This document shows, one piece after another, positions 1 through 8,801 of a stretch of DNA of 64,000 nucleotides. The translations under genes and the position numbers were made by a program. Numbering within the stretch: the first letter of the stretch is position 1; every line of letters begins with the position of its first letter. The stretch spans positions 310,001 to 374,000 of the forward strand of contig NZ_MSPW01000003.1 of NCBI RefSeq assembly GCF_001955655.1. Direction: 5' to 3'. The stretch is from Viridibacillus arenosi. Lineage in GTDB: Bacteria > Bacillota > Bacilli > Bacillales_A > Planococcaceae. The notes below the pieces were generated by a model. That model ran no database searches, was not told the origin of the DNA, and saw nothing but the letters and a program-made list of their open reading frames with translations.

Positions 1-900
1 GATAGCGATAATCGCAGCAGGTGTTATGGCAATAATAGGTCCTAAATAAGGCACAACACTTGTAACCATCGCTAAAAAACCTAGCACGATAGCATAATCC
101 ATATCGATAATTAAGAAACCAATTGTGATCATGACACCGATACAAAATGCAACAATAATTTGCCCTTGAATATATGAGCTAATTTGGCGATCAGCTTTAT
201 GGAAAAGGTGAGCCGCGTCATCTCTCATACGAGGAGGAAGCATTTTCAAAATAAATTTTGGAAGTTTTTCTCCATCTTTTAATAAGTAGAATAAGATGAA
301 TGGGACAGTTACGATTGCTAAAAGAATTCCCGTTAGAGTGGAAATAAAGCCTGTAATACCTGTCGCAATACCGCTTCCTAGTTTACCCGCTGTATCTTTA
401 ACTGTATCACTTAAATCTTTCGTTATATCTGACATTACTTGATCTAAATCAAAATTGTATTTAGACAAGAAGGAATTGAAAGTCGATCCTTGTACGAAAG
501 ATTGCGTTTTATGAAGCATTTCCATAAAGTATTGTGGGAATTCATTGATTAAATTCGTAAACTGCCCTTTTAGGAATGGGAATACTAGAATAACTAACAA
601 AGTAATTATTCCGGCTAGCCCAAGGTAAATAATCAAAATCCCCCATACTCTCGGAATTTTCCAATTCTCAAGTATACGCAGAATAGGTCTTAATAAATAA
701 TAAGCAATTGCGGCTAAAATAACCGGGAGTACTACTGTTTGTAAAAAAACAATAATGGGATAGAAAATAAATGATACTTTATCATAGATGAAAATAATAC
801 AACCTAAAATTAATAAGGTTAATAATCCAAAAAGTAAATTTCTACCTCCTAAGAAACGAATAAATCTCGTTGAAAAAAATGATGGTTTTTCTGGTTCCAT
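1..900 (-). CDS. AI-2E family transporter (PerM-like permease), C-terminus beyond the window
   Basis: The frame is open from an ATG at 900 to the window edge (300 codons), so the C-terminus is missing. The translation starts MEPEKPSFFSTRFIRF and continues with a hydrophobic helix pair, a long amphipathic stretch (about residues 100-175, including FNSFLSKYNFDLDQVMSDI) and further helices with PFILFYLLKDGEKLPKF and YIQGQIIVAF. This arrangement is typical of the AI-2E exporter/UPF0118 permease family, whose members export autoinducer-2 or small metabolites, or act as cation antiporters. A GGGGGGAT ribosome site precedes the ATG. The family is clear but the substrate is not. The gene lies upstream of the LCP gene on the same strand, with no sign of a shared function. 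Confidence 0.85.
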   Translation of the reverse strand, partial: MEPEKPSFFSTRFIRFLGGRNLLFGLLTLLILGCIIFIYDKVSFIFYPIIVFLQTVVLPVILAAIAYYLLRPILRILENWKIPRVWGILIIYLGLAGIITLLVILVFPFLKGQFTNLINEFPQYFMEMLHKTQSFVQGSTFNSFLSKYNFDLDQVMSDITKDLSDTVKDTAGKLGSGIATGITGFISTLTGILLAIVTVPFILFYLLKDGEKLPKFILKMLPPRMRDDAAHLFHKADRQISSYIQGQIIVAFCIGVMITIGFLIIDMDYAIVLGFLAMVTSVVPYLGPIIAITPAAIIAI

Positions 901-984
901 CCAATCCCCCCTTTTGACAAAAAGTGCTATATGATTAGTTTACAGGATGCATTCGTTTTGCGCTAATAATATTATACCCCTATA

Positions 985-1929
985 TTACTGTTCAAAATCA
1001 AGAAATTCCTCTAAAGCTTTATTATTTAATGCACGATCAATTTCAATAACAGATCCTGCATGAGGATAATTGGCAAATGAATAGCCATGTTCAACCGGAA
1101 TAGTTAGTTTTTCGATATTAAGGTCCCCACCTTTTATGATTGATGTCATAAATGATAATTCATCTTTAGTTGTCATATCAGTTTGAACATAACCTTGAAG
1201 CGCACCTAATAATTTAGGGAAGTTTTTATAATTTCCAGGTGATACAACTTCTTTTTTCAATGCCTCTAGAGCCTTTTGTTGACGATCTACACGCCCAAAG
1301 TCACCCTTTTCATCCGAACGGAACCGAGCAAAGCCTAATAATTCTTTACCATTCAACTGATGTGTTCCTTTTTTCAATTTAACTCCGATGTTTTTCGACA
1401 TATCTTTGTCGACATTTACTTCTACCCCATTTGGTGCAAGAATATCTACCATTGATTCAAAGCTTTTAAAGTCAATTAATGCATAGTGATTAATTTCAAC
1501 ATCGAACATATTACTAATTGTATCTTTCAATAATTGAACACCATCTAAATAATAAGCTGTATTCAACTTATATGATTGATAGCCAGGGATTTCTGCATAA
1601 ATATCTCGCATGAATGATACCATTTTAATGTCATTTGTGTCTTTGTTCCATGAAACAAGAATCATAGAGTCTGTTCGCGATTTTGCCTCTCCGCGAGAAT
1701 CGACACCTAAAAGTAAAATATTATCTATATTTTTTGATGAAGCCTCATCACCAATAAAGTCTTCTTTTATATGTTCTTGCCCTTTCGCAAGTTCTAATCC
1801 TGCTTTATATTCAGTGTATGCATATACTCCTACCCCTACTAATAGAAGTAGTAGAAAAGTAAAGAACACACGTCCTTTTCGAAGTTTGCGTCTTTTTTTG
1901 CGCACTCGCGTTTGTTGATTTTCTTGCAT
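985..1929 (-). CDS. LytR-CpsA-Psr (LCP) family cell-wall polymer ligase
   Basis: About 314 residues. A basic cytoplasmic N-terminus (RVRKKRRKLRKGR) and one transmembrane helix (about residues 22-38) lead into an extracellular LCP domain with the family hallmarks LLLGVDSRGEAKSRTDSMIL, FRSDEKGDFGRVDRQQ and the Arg/Asp residues that bind polyprenyl pyrophosphate. Family members transfer teichoic acids or other glycopolymers from lipid carriers to peptidoglycan at the outer membrane face. The frame opens at a TTG at 1947, but the AAAGGAG Shine-Dalgarno sequence lies inside those first codons, eight bases before the ATG at 1929, so 1929 is the better start. It is short compared with TagT/U/V relatives only in its tail. 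Confidence 0.9.
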   Translation of the reverse strand: MQENQQTRVRKKRRKLRKGRVFFTFLLLLLVGVGVYAYTEYKAGLELAKGQEHIKEDFIGDEASSKNIDNILLLGVDSRGEAKSRTDSMILVSWNKDTNDIKMVSFMRDIYAEIPGYQSYKLNTAYYLDGVQLLKDTISNMFDVEINHYALIDFKSFESMVDILAPNGVEVNVDKDMSKNIGVKLKKGTHQLNGKELLGFARFRSDEKGDFGRVDRQQKALEALKKEVVSPGNYKNFPKLLGALQGYVQTDMTTKDELSFMTSIIKGGDLNIEKLTIPVEHGYSFANYPHAGSVIEIDRALNNKALEEFLDFEQ

Positions 1930-2041
1930 GATGTATGCTCCTTTCAAGTGGGTATGTTTTTCTAGTAGTCAATGTTGTAAACTATAAGATGTACAAGATG
2001 GCACGTATTAATGACGTCTTTATACTAATGGAGGTTACAAC

Positions 2042-2569
2042 ATGGAACAAATTACAAATAAGGCTACATTTGCTGGTGGATGTTTTTGGTGCATGGTCAA
2101 GCCATTTGTCGAATATGACGGAATACATAAAGTAACTTCAGGATACATGGGTGGACATATAGAAAATCCAACATATGAAGACGTAAAAGCAGGTCAATCA
2201 GGTCACTTAGAAGTCGTTCAGATTGAATTTGATCCAGCGCTCTTTTCATACGAAAAATTACTCGAAATCTATTGGCCACAAGTCGACCCTACAGATGACG
2301 GAGGTCAATTCCAGGACCGTGGTGAATCTTATAAAGCTGCCATTTTCTATCATGATTCATTGCAACAACAATTAGCCGAAGCTTCCAAACAAGCGTTAGT
2401 TGAAAGTGGTCGTTTTAAAAAGCCAATCGTTACTGAGATTCGAGAAGCAAGTATATTCTATCCTGCTGAAGATTACCATCAGGATTATTACAAAAAAAGT
2501 GCCAAACACTATAAAGAAGACCGTGCAAAATCCGGTCGCGATGAATTTATCAATACAAATTGGAAGTAA
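2042..2569 (+). CDS. msrA: peptide-methionine (S)-S-oxide reductase MsrA
   Basis: 175 residues, the usual length for MsrA. The active-site signature TFAGGCFWC lies at residues 9-17, with catalytic Cys14 and a second Cys17. The family motifs SGYMGGH and [15 protein letters not shown] follow. The enzyme reduces methionine-S-sulfoxide in oxidised proteins, or free, using thioredoxin, in the cytosol. The start is set by GGAGG nine bases upstream. No msrB is fused or adjacent, so the R-isomer partner must be elsewhere. The gene is monocistronic: a strong hairpin terminator begins nine bases after the stop. Confidence 0.96.
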   Translation: MEQITNKATFAGGCFWCMVKPFVEYDGIHKVTSGYMGGHIENPTYEDVKAGQSGHLEVVQIEFDPALFSYEKLLEIYWPQVDPTDDGGQFQDRGESYKAAIFYHDSLQQQLAEASKQALVESGRFKKPIVTEIREASIFYPAEDYHQDYYKKSAKHYKEDRAKSGRDEFINTNWK

Positions 2570-2577
2570 CAATAGTT

Positions 2578-2606
2578 AACACGTAGGTTAGTTACTACGT
2601 GTTTTT
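2578..2606 (+). terminator. rho-independent terminator of msrA
   Basis: A nine-base stem (AACACGTAG paired with CTACGTGTT) with an eight-base loop is followed directly by a T-rich run, just after the msrA stop. Confidence 0.9.
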
Positions 2607-2700
2607 CTTTGAAAAATAAACTTTTTTTAAAATAGTATTGTCTATATTTTTTAAAGTGGAATAATAAGAAATATCTAATAAATCTAACGGAGATGATTAT

Positions 2701-3606
2701 TTGTCATTATTTCTTATTATTTTACCGGTTCTAATAGTGTTTTCAATAGGTTTTATCGGACAAAAATGTATAGGCTTTGATATAAAATCAATTTCTACAG
2801 CAGCCCTATACTTAATGTCACCATTCCTCGCTTTTCGGACATTTTATACGACACCTTTAACTAAAGACTATTTATACATAGCGATTTTCGCAATTTTGTT
2901 AACGGTTGTACTGTTTCTCATTACATGGGCTATGTCCGCTATATTTAAGGCTTCTCGATCAGAATTTTCTGCAATGATCCTCGGAGCCGTGTTCATGAAT
3001 AGTGGCAATTACGGAGCACCCGTTGTGTTATTTGCTTTAGGTGCTGCAGGTTTTGATATAGCCGTAATTATAATGGTACTTCATTCACTTCTAATGAATA
3101 GTTTAGGCATTTTCTTTGCTTCAATTGGCGGATCACAAAAAGCAACAATACAACAATCCATTCAAAAAGTTTTGCGCATGCCTTTAATCTACGCAGCACT
3201 AGCGGGTATTACTTTAGAATTTTACCATATTCCTATTCCTAAAACAGTAATGGATGGTGTTAGTTTAGTAGCTGAAGCTTCTATTCCAACAGTTATGCTC
3301 GTTTTAGGGATGCAGTTAGCTGCTATTTCTGCTAAAAAGGTAGATTATCGCTTAGTTTCAGTTGTATCTATTATCCGTATAGTTTTATCACCGATTCTAG
3401 CAGCAGTTATCTTAACTTTTATGCCCCTCAGTTCTCTAATTAAAACCGTTTTGATCATCCAATCTGCTATGCCCGCTGCTGCAAATACAACGATGATAGC
3501 ACTACAGTTTGATACAGAACCTGATTTAGTATCCTTTACTACATTTGTAACTACAATTATTAGTATCGTATCAATACCGGTTGTACTTTATTTCTTAGGT
3601 ATTTAA
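2701..3606 (+). CDS. AEC family (auxin efflux carrier-like) permease
   Basis: 301 residues with about ten hydrophobic helices in two five-helix halves. The central motif MNSGNYGAPVVLFALG and the C-terminal MPAAANTTMIA are characteristic of bacterial AEC permeases, which transport malate, malonate or other small carboxylates or auxin-like acids. It starts at a TTG (MSLFLIILP) preceded by CGGAGATG. It is followed 95 bp later by another transporter on the same strand, but I see no evidence of a shared operon function. Substrate unknown. Confidence 0.85.
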   Translation: MSLFLIILPVLIVFSIGFIGQKCIGFDIKSISTAALYLMSPFLAFRTFYTTPLTKDYLYIAIFAILLTVVLFLITWAMSAIFKASRSEFSAMILGAVFMNSGNYGAPVVLFALGAAGFDIAVIIMVLHSLLMNSLGIFFASIGGSQKATIQQSIQKVLRMPLIYAALAGITLEFYHIPIPKTVMDGVSLVAEASIPTVMLVLGMQLAAISAKKVDYRLVSVVSIIRIVLSPILAAVILTFMPLSSLIKTVLIIQSAMPAAANTTMIALQFDTEPDLVSFTTFVTTIISIVSIPVVLYFLGI

Positions 3607-3700
3607 GCCTTGATTTTCTGATATATTCAAATATTATTGCAGATTAAATCAGTATGTCGAAAAAATGGATGCTATATATTTTAAGAGTGAGGTCCTTTAT

Positions 3701-4582
3701 ATGAATAGAATCCCAGCGTTTGTATTGCTACTTTTAGCAACTATTCTTTGGGGCGGCAATTTTGTCATTGGACGTGCAGTTGCCAATGATTTACCACCAT
3801 TCACACTTGCATTTCTACGTTGGTGTACGGCTTTTATCGTCTTTTTACCGATAGCCTATGTTGCTTTAAAACGAGATTTCAAAGAGATACTGAAGCATTG
3901 GCGAATTGTTTTTATTCTTGGTTTTACTGGGGTCGCTAGTTTCAACACACTCGTATACATAGCTCTACACTACACAACTTCGATTAATGCATCATTGATG
4001 AATATGTTAACACTCGTTGTCATTTACATATTATCTTTTATATTTTTAAAGGAACGTTTAACGAAAAATCAATTGATTGGTACAGCCATTTCTTTTATCG
4101 GTGTTTTATGTATCATTTCAAACGGTTCAGTAGAAACTTTACGCCATTTTTCCTTTAATAAAGGGGATATAATCGTTATTGCTGCTGTAGTTTTATGGAG
4201 TATCTATTCTTTATTAGTAAAACAATATGCAAAGCAATTACCTGGAAATTCAACATTTCTTGTTTCAATATTCGTAGGTATCATTATGTTACTACCCTTT
4301 TTCCTATATGAATCTGTTCAAACAACGACTGTGATCCATTGGTCTGGAACAGCATTTTTCGCTATTATTTATACAGGTATATTTGCATCGATTATTGCAT
4401 TTATTTCCTGGAATACTGGTGTAGTGCGTATTGGAGCCAATAAAGCCGGATTATATTTAAATTTCATACCTGTGTTTGCTTCGATTTTCGCAGTACTCTT
4501 TATTGGTGAATCCCTTACTTTATCACAAGTAATCGGAGGATTATGCGTAATTGCTGGTGTATATTGTTCAGGTAGAAAATAG
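3701..4582 (+). CDS. EamA-type drug/metabolite (DMT) transporter
   Basis: About 293 residues, ten predicted membrane helices forming two EamA repeats. The N-terminal ATILWGGNFVIGR and the second-half GLYLNFIPVFASIFAVLF with GESLT are typical of the RhaT/EamA branch of the DMT superfamily, which usually exports amino acids or metabolites. The frame opens at an ATG at 3665, but GTGAGGTCC eight bases before the ATG at 3701 and the hydrophobic start (MNRIPAFVLLLLATILWGG) make 3701 the likelier start. Substrate unknown. Confidence 0.87.
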   Translation: MNRIPAFVLLLLATILWGGNFVIGRAVANDLPPFTLAFLRWCTAFIVFLPIAYVALKRDFKEILKHWRIVFILGFTGVASFNTLVYIALHYTTSINASLMNMLTLVVIYILSFIFLKERLTKNQLIGTAISFIGVLCIISNGSVETLRHFSFNKGDIIVIAAVVLWSIYSLLVKQYAKQLPGNSTFLVSIFVGIIMLLPFFLYESVQTTTVIHWSGTAFFAIIYTGIFASIIAFISWNTGVVRIGANKAGLYLNFIPVFASIFAVLFIGESLTLSQVIGGLCVIAGVYCSGRK

Positions 4583-4663
4583 TATAGCGAAAATCTTCAA
4601 ATAATTTGATTTACAACACAATAATCCATATTCTATTTATATAGATAGGAGTTTAGATATAAC

Positions 4664-5413
4664 ATGACCAAACAAAATAAATATGATGAAACAAATTTCT
4701 TTTCTGCTTATGAACAAATGCCTCGCTCAGTCGAAGGTCTTGAAGCTGCAGGTGAATGGCATATATTAAAAACACTACTACCAAAACTAAAAAATAAGCG
4801 CGTACTTGATCTTGGATGCGGTTTTGGCTGGCATTGCCGATTTGCTCGTGAGCAACAAGCCAGTTCTGTAATTGGCGTTGATTTAAAAAAAAAAATGTTG
4901 GAAAAAGCGCGTGAAAAAACAGATGACTCTGGCATAACCTATATTCAAGAATCGATTGAAGATATTCAATTTTCAGATGCACAATTTGATGTAGTCATAA
5001 GCTCTCTCGCTTTACACTATATTCAGTCATTCGATACAATTTGCAAGAAAGTCTATGATTACTTAGATGATGGTGGGTCATTTGTCTTCTCTGTTGAACA
5101 TCCAATCTTTACTTCTAGAAGTGAACAAGATTGGTATAACGATGAAAAAGGCAATCGTTTACACTGGCCAGTAGACAATTATCATTTTGAAGGATTACGT
5201 GAAACGTCCTTTTTAAATGAAAGCGTTCAAAAATATCACCGTACGATTTCTACTTATATCAATGATTTGATTAACGCAGGTTTTAGTATTAGTGCAGTCA
5301 AAGAATCTACACCTTCTGAAGAAATGTTAAAGAATATACCTGAAATGCACGATGAAAACCGTCGACCAATGTTTTTAATGATTGCTGCAAATAAAGGTGT
5401 CTCTAAAAATTAA
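4664..5413 (+). CDS. class I SAM-dependent methyltransferase
   Basis: 249 residues. The SAM-binding motif I, VLDLGCGFGWHCRFA, lies at about residues 47-62. An acidic residue after beta-2 (IGVDLKKKML) and the motif FDVVISSLALHYI follow, placing it in the Methyltransf_11/25 type of soluble Rossmann-fold methyltransferases. The start is supported by AGGAG 12 bases upstream. The acceptor cannot be read from sequence. Relatives in Bacillus are annotated only as class I methyltransferases. It stands alone between EamA and a strong terminator. Confidence 0.88.
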   Translation: MTKQNKYDETNFFSAYEQMPRSVEGLEAAGEWHILKTLLPKLKNKRVLDLGCGFGWHCRFAREQQASSVIGVDLKKKMLEKAREKTDDSGITYIQESIEDIQFSDAQFDVVISSLALHYIQSFDTICKKVYDYLDDGGSFVFSVEHPIFTSRSEQDWYNDEKGNRLHWPVDNYHFEGLRETSFLNESVQKYHRTISTYINDLINAGFSISAVKESTPSEEMLKNIPEMHDENRRPMFLMIAANKGVSKN

Positions 5414-5424
5414 TAATAATCTCT

Positions 5425-5465
5425 AACAAAAAGCGTTCCTACTTAATGTAGAAGCGCTTTTTGTT
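5425..5465 (+). terminator. terminator after the methyltransferase gene
   Basis: An 11-base arm AACAAAAAGCG pairs with CGCTTTTTGTT around an inner partly paired loop. The right arm supplies the T run. It sits 11 bases after the methyltransferase stop. Confidence 0.85.
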
Positions 5466-5600
5466 AATCCAATATCCCTTCAGATCTATTGATTTACATA
5501 TCGCCATACTTTCCCTGTAACATTTCCCGTAATAATGCGAATTTAAACCATCTAATTATGAATCGATTACACTTGTAGTAGTAGGCTTTTCACAGATTAA

Positions 5601-5630
5601 AATCCGCTCATTCCTAGGAACAAGCGGATT
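5601..5630 (-). terminator. terminator of the DUF3784-like gene
   Basis: AATCCGCT pairs with AGCGGATT around a loop that contains TCCTAGGA. Read on the minus strand it is followed by TTTAATCT, ten bases past the end of the neighbouring minus-strand gene. Confidence 0.7.
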
Positions 5631-5639
5631 ATATCCAAC

Positions 5640-5942
5640 TTATTGATGTTGCTTTCTTGTATAAAGAACCAAAATGATTAACAACAACAGCATGATGAAT
5701 GAAATTAAGTTTAAAAATATATGCCCAAAATATTTTAAAAAAGGGGTAATAAAAAGTAAACATGCAAAGGCTATACAGAATAAGCCGTTGTTTTTTGCGA
5801 ATTTTGATTTATTGCCTTTGAATTTTTGACCATTATATCCTGCAACTAATTCAACATCTTCTTTTTTATAGATAAATAACCCTAAGGCTAAAAAGCAGAG
5901 ACTGATCAAACTTGTAATCAATATGTCGATTAAAGTAGCCAA
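5640..5942 (-). CDS. small membrane protein, DUF3784-like
   Basis: 100 residues with three hydrophobic segments (about 5-25, 50-70 and 75-95). Between the first two lies the sequence ELVAGYNGQKFKGNKSKFAKNN, which resembles the (L/I)AGYN motif of the DUF3784 family of small Firmicutes membrane proteins of unknown role. The start is a TTG with a strong AAGGAGGAG ribosome site five bases upstream. It has its own terminator and therefore seems monocistronic. No function can be assigned. Confidence 0.7.
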   Translation of the reverse strand: MATLIDILITSLISLCFLALGLFIYKKEDVELVAGYNGQKFKGNKSKFAKNNGLFCIAFACLLFITPFLKYFGHIFLNLISFIMLLLLIILVLYTRKQHQ

Positions 5943-6221
5943 GTTTACTCCTCCTTAGTGCTTATTTTATTTCATTTAATAAAATCTATGCATGGAAGAT
6001 GTCTTGCTTTAATAATTATATCCTCTAAAAGTTAATGTTATTTAATTGTTTTGTAAATTTTCATTCATTTTATATAAAATTTATTAAGGGTATCCTTGGA
6101 AAGTAGCTTATATTCAGTGATTATATCTAATTAGGACTGATTCTTATTCATCGAATTTGAATGAGCAACTAGTATATTTTCACAAAATATTTACAAAAAA
6201 CACTTTAAGTGGATAAGGTTT

Positions 6222-7316
6222 TTACTCACTTTTTATTTTTCTAATTTTAGCAACAATTAATAACAATAAAGGTAGTAATAAAGCAAATGTAGCTGAATAT
6301 GGTATCCAGATTTCCTTATTAAACTTTAGTTGATGGACTACATCAGTATGAATCGTTTGAGAAAGAGCAACCATACTTAATCCTAAAGGTAATATTAGAG
6401 ATCTATAATTCTTTAACTTGAGTAACTGTGCCGTTCCTACAACTGTCACATGAAAATAAAAATAGATTCTAACATACAGTGTAATAATCCATAAGAGAGC
6501 CATAGTGATTTCAATACGTTGAATAAAATTCCCTATAGAAATCCTTTGTGCCATTGCATAGCTAGGGAAAACTCGGTGAGCCGTATCAGTAGGACCAAGA
6601 ACTAAGACACATAAAGTAATCAAGATTATTAAAATACCCCCCCCAGCTATAGCACCTATATAAAACCCTTTTGTTCCAGATTTAGGAACATTAATAGCAA
6701 CAGGGAATATCATTAACAATACGACCAATGGAAATGCAAATTCACTAATAAAAATCAAAATACCATTGATTAATGGTTTAGGATTCGAATTTAAAACCGG
6801 CTCTAAATGTTTTATATCTACTTGTGGAGAAATAAAAACCACTAAGAATATAAACAGTAAAAAAAATATTGGAAAGAGTATTTCCGAAGATCGTGCAAAT
6901 GTTTCTATTCCTAAATAAGTACCAAACATAATCACAATCATGAATAACCCACCAAATGCTACGATAGGTGTTTCAGGCATAACTTCAGTACGCATGAAAT
7001 CGCCTAAAAAATATAGAAGTCCAGTCCCAGAGAGATACGTAAATATTAGAAACAAAATTACAATAATCTTACCAACATATTTTCCAAGAACTTTTTCAAT
7101 CAATTGAACTAAAGATAATTTAGGAGAAATATTTCCAACAGTGATATAAAATTTCGCTAGTAATAAACCGACCAATACTCCTAATACAGCTGCAACCCAT
7201 GCATCTTGCTTCACAACTTGTGTTAAGCTTGCAGGTACAATTAAAATAGCTGCTCCTACAGAATAAAGCATTACAATTATCGTGAATTGTCTTACACTAA
7301 TAATCTCTTTTCCCAT
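6222..7316 (-). CDS. gerKB: germinant receptor B subunit (GerAB/GerKB-type permease)
   Basis: 364 residues and about ten membrane helices of the amino-acid-permease-like spore germination family (Spore_permease). It starts ISVRQFTIIVMLYSVGAAIL, the usual GerXB opening, and has PVVLLMIFPVAIN-type helices in the second half. B subunits sit in the inner spore membrane and bind the germinant. AGGAAAT precedes the ATG. It is the last gene of the A-C-D-B array (10362 to 6222). The A-C-B order is that of B. subtilis gerK rather than gerA (A-B-C), hence the symbol, but the germinant specificity is not predictable. Confidence 0.88.
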   Translation of the reverse strand: MGKEIISVRQFTIIVMLYSVGAAILIVPASLTQVVKQDAWVAAVLGVLVGLLLAKFYITVGNISPKLSLVQLIEKVLGKYVGKIIVILFLIFTYLSGTGLLYFLGDFMRTEVMPETPIVAFGGLFMIVIMFGTYLGIETFARSSEILFPIFFLLFIFLVVFISPQVDIKHLEPVLNSNPKPLINGILIFISEFAFPLVVLLMIFPVAINVPKSGTKGFYIGAIAGGGILIILITLCVLVLGPTDTAHRVFPSYAMAQRISIGNFIQRIEITMALLWIITLYVRIYFYFHVTVVGTAQLLKLKNYRSLILPLGLSMVALSQTIHTDVVHQLKFNKEIWIPYSATFALLLPLLLLIVAKIRKIKSE

Positions 7317-7352
7317 AGCTTATTTCCTCTTTTACTGTTAAATTATGCCACT

Positions 7353-7586
7353 TTATTTAAGTGCCATCGTAATAAATTCTCCCATTGGTTTAAAGATTAC
7401 AATGATTAAATCAAAAGGATTTGGTATTTTTACTTTTAAAGCTACAGCTATACATAAAGTAGTACTGATGAATAGTAATATTGAAAAGGTCCAAATTTCT
7501 TTTTTTTCACCATTCTGCTTTAGTTTTGGTAATTGAAATAACAAGATGGCAGTAAAGAGGATTAAAATCCCAATTGTTTTAAACAT
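7353..7586 (-). CDS. germinant-receptor D subunit (small two-helix membrane protein)
   Basis: 77 residues with two hydrophobic helices (about 3-18 and 30-50) separated by a charged turn (KLKQNGEKKE) and a short hydrophobic tail. Its size, topology and place inside a ger operon match the D subunits found in some Bacillus germinant receptors, which tune the response of the A-B-C receptor. It begins six bases after the gerKC stop and ends 36 bases before gerKB, so it is co-transcribed. Assignment rests on topology and context. I do not recognise a sequence motif. Confidence 0.72.
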   Translation of the reverse strand: MFKTIGILILFTAILLFQLPKLKQNGEKKEIWTFSILLFISTTLCIAVALKVKIPNPFDLIIVIFKPMGEFITMALK

Positions 7587-7592
7587 TCTCCA

Positions 7593-8801
7593 TTACTCCT
7601 TTGTTTCATATAGCGGTGAATTTCTCAAAGTCCCTAATCCTTTTGTCTTAATTTTCACTTTCACATTTATTTTTGCTTTAGGAAAAAACTCTTCTTCCCA
7701 TTGACCTTTTATCTTTTCCCATTCTTTTGGGTGAGAACGATACATCGTTTCCCCAAAGCCTACTACATCAACTTGATATTTGTTTTGTAATTTCTCAATT
7801 AAGCTTTTTATTCTCTTTTCAATCTGTTTGCTTTCTTTTTCATTAATTTGCTTTAATGTATTGGAATCTGTTAAGTCGATTTGACATTCCACTTCTCCAA
7901 TATTTTGTTCAACATTAATATTGACATCAAATTCAGGAATATCGTTTATTAATTTTACTTTTATTTCTGTTTTAGAATTAATAACTTCTGTTGCAACATT
8001 CCCGTCATTTTTTGGACATGAGACACTTTCTATCGTACTTTCTATTTCATCTCTTAAGTAATTATAACTTTTACTTTCTTCTTCATTTAAAATACCAACT
8101 AACTTATCCTCTTTAAAAATTGATAAACCACTGTACTTCAATAATGCAGGAGTATTAACAATTTCCATATTAGTTTGCTCATTCCCGATTTGTTGGTCCC
8201 CGATTATTTCTACGGTTGATAATGCAGCACTTTTAATTTCGCTACTTAGATGGTTGATTAATTGATCTAAACGCATCTTTGATGTTATACCAATTTTTTT
8301 CTGAGAAACCTCTAATGAAGAAAACAATTTATTGGCTGGAATCTTTTCTAAAGGCGTTAAAATATTCAAGACTTCTCTTGCAGTAGATTTACTTGAAACA
8401 ACAATATAAAAATTATTCCGTACTTCATGATCCCTCGCTAGGAGGTCAAGCGTCGGTTTAATCCCATCAGTTGCCATCCCCTCACCGATTACCATCATTT
8501 GAAGATGAGATAAATAGATTGCCCTTGAAGATATTAACGTCATTTTTCTTATTGCTTCAAAAATTGTTTTACCCTGTGTTGTATATGTTACTACTGCTGT
8601 TCTACTACTTGATTGTTTAATTGAAAGTTCAGAAGGATCGACAAGTTGAACAGTAACTTCATATTGATCGTCTACTCTATCTATACCCAGCGCCACTCCA
8701 ATTGCTAGTTCATTTAATTCACGTTTACTCCAACATCCTGTTAATAAAAGCGTAATTGAAAGTAGAAATAGGATAAACGTTATTTTTTTTCTAACTTTCA
8801 C
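7593..8801 (-). CDS. gerKC: germinant receptor C subunit, Ger(x)C lipoprotein
   Basis: 402 residues. The signal peptide ends in a lipobox, LLLTGCWSKRELNELAIGVA. The Cys and the following W-x-x-x-E-(L/I)-x-x-x-x hallmark are invariant in GerAC/GerBC/GerKC lipoproteins. The mature protein has the usual long soluble domain (SSRAIYLSHLQMMVIGE; IPANKLFSSLEV). C subunits sit on the outer face of the inner spore membrane and are needed for receptor function. The start is a GTG with AGGAG eight bases upstream and overlaps the gerKA end by 11 bases, implying translational coupling. Confidence 0.93.
   Translation of the reverse strand: MKVRKKITFILFLLSITLLLTGCWSKRELNELAIGVALGIDRVDDQYEVTVQLVDPSELSIKQSSSRTAVVTYTTQGKTIFEAIRKMTLISSRAIYLSHLQMMVIGEGMATDGIKPTLDLLARDHEVRNNFYIVVSSKSTAREVLNILTPLEKIPANKLFSSLEVSQKKIGITSKMRLDQLINHLSSEIKSAALSTVEIIGDQQIGNEQTNMEIVNTPALLKYSGLSIFKEDKLVGILNEEESKSYNYLRDEIESTIESVSCPKNDGNVATEVINSKTEIKVKLINDIPEFDVNINVEQNIGEVECQIDLTDSNTLKQINEKESKQIEKRIKSLIEKLQNKYQVDVVGFGETMYRSHPKEWEKIKGQWEEEFFPKAKINVKVKIKTKGLGTLRNSPLYETKE

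Noticed and set aside
1610-1918. ORF opposite the LCP gene, and similar antisense frames elsewhere (e.g. 9119-9325, 23998-24405, 43469-43379 region)
   Set aside because: They mirror strong coding sequence on the other strand, lack ribosome sites and have unlikely composition.
1935-2135. 66-codon ORF overlapping the msrA start
   Set aside because: It would cover the msrA ribosome site and N-terminus in another frame. msrA is unmistakable.
7345-7536. 63-codon plus-strand ORF over the germinant D-subunit gene
   Set aside because: Mirror of the operon gene, no ribosome site, no promoter.
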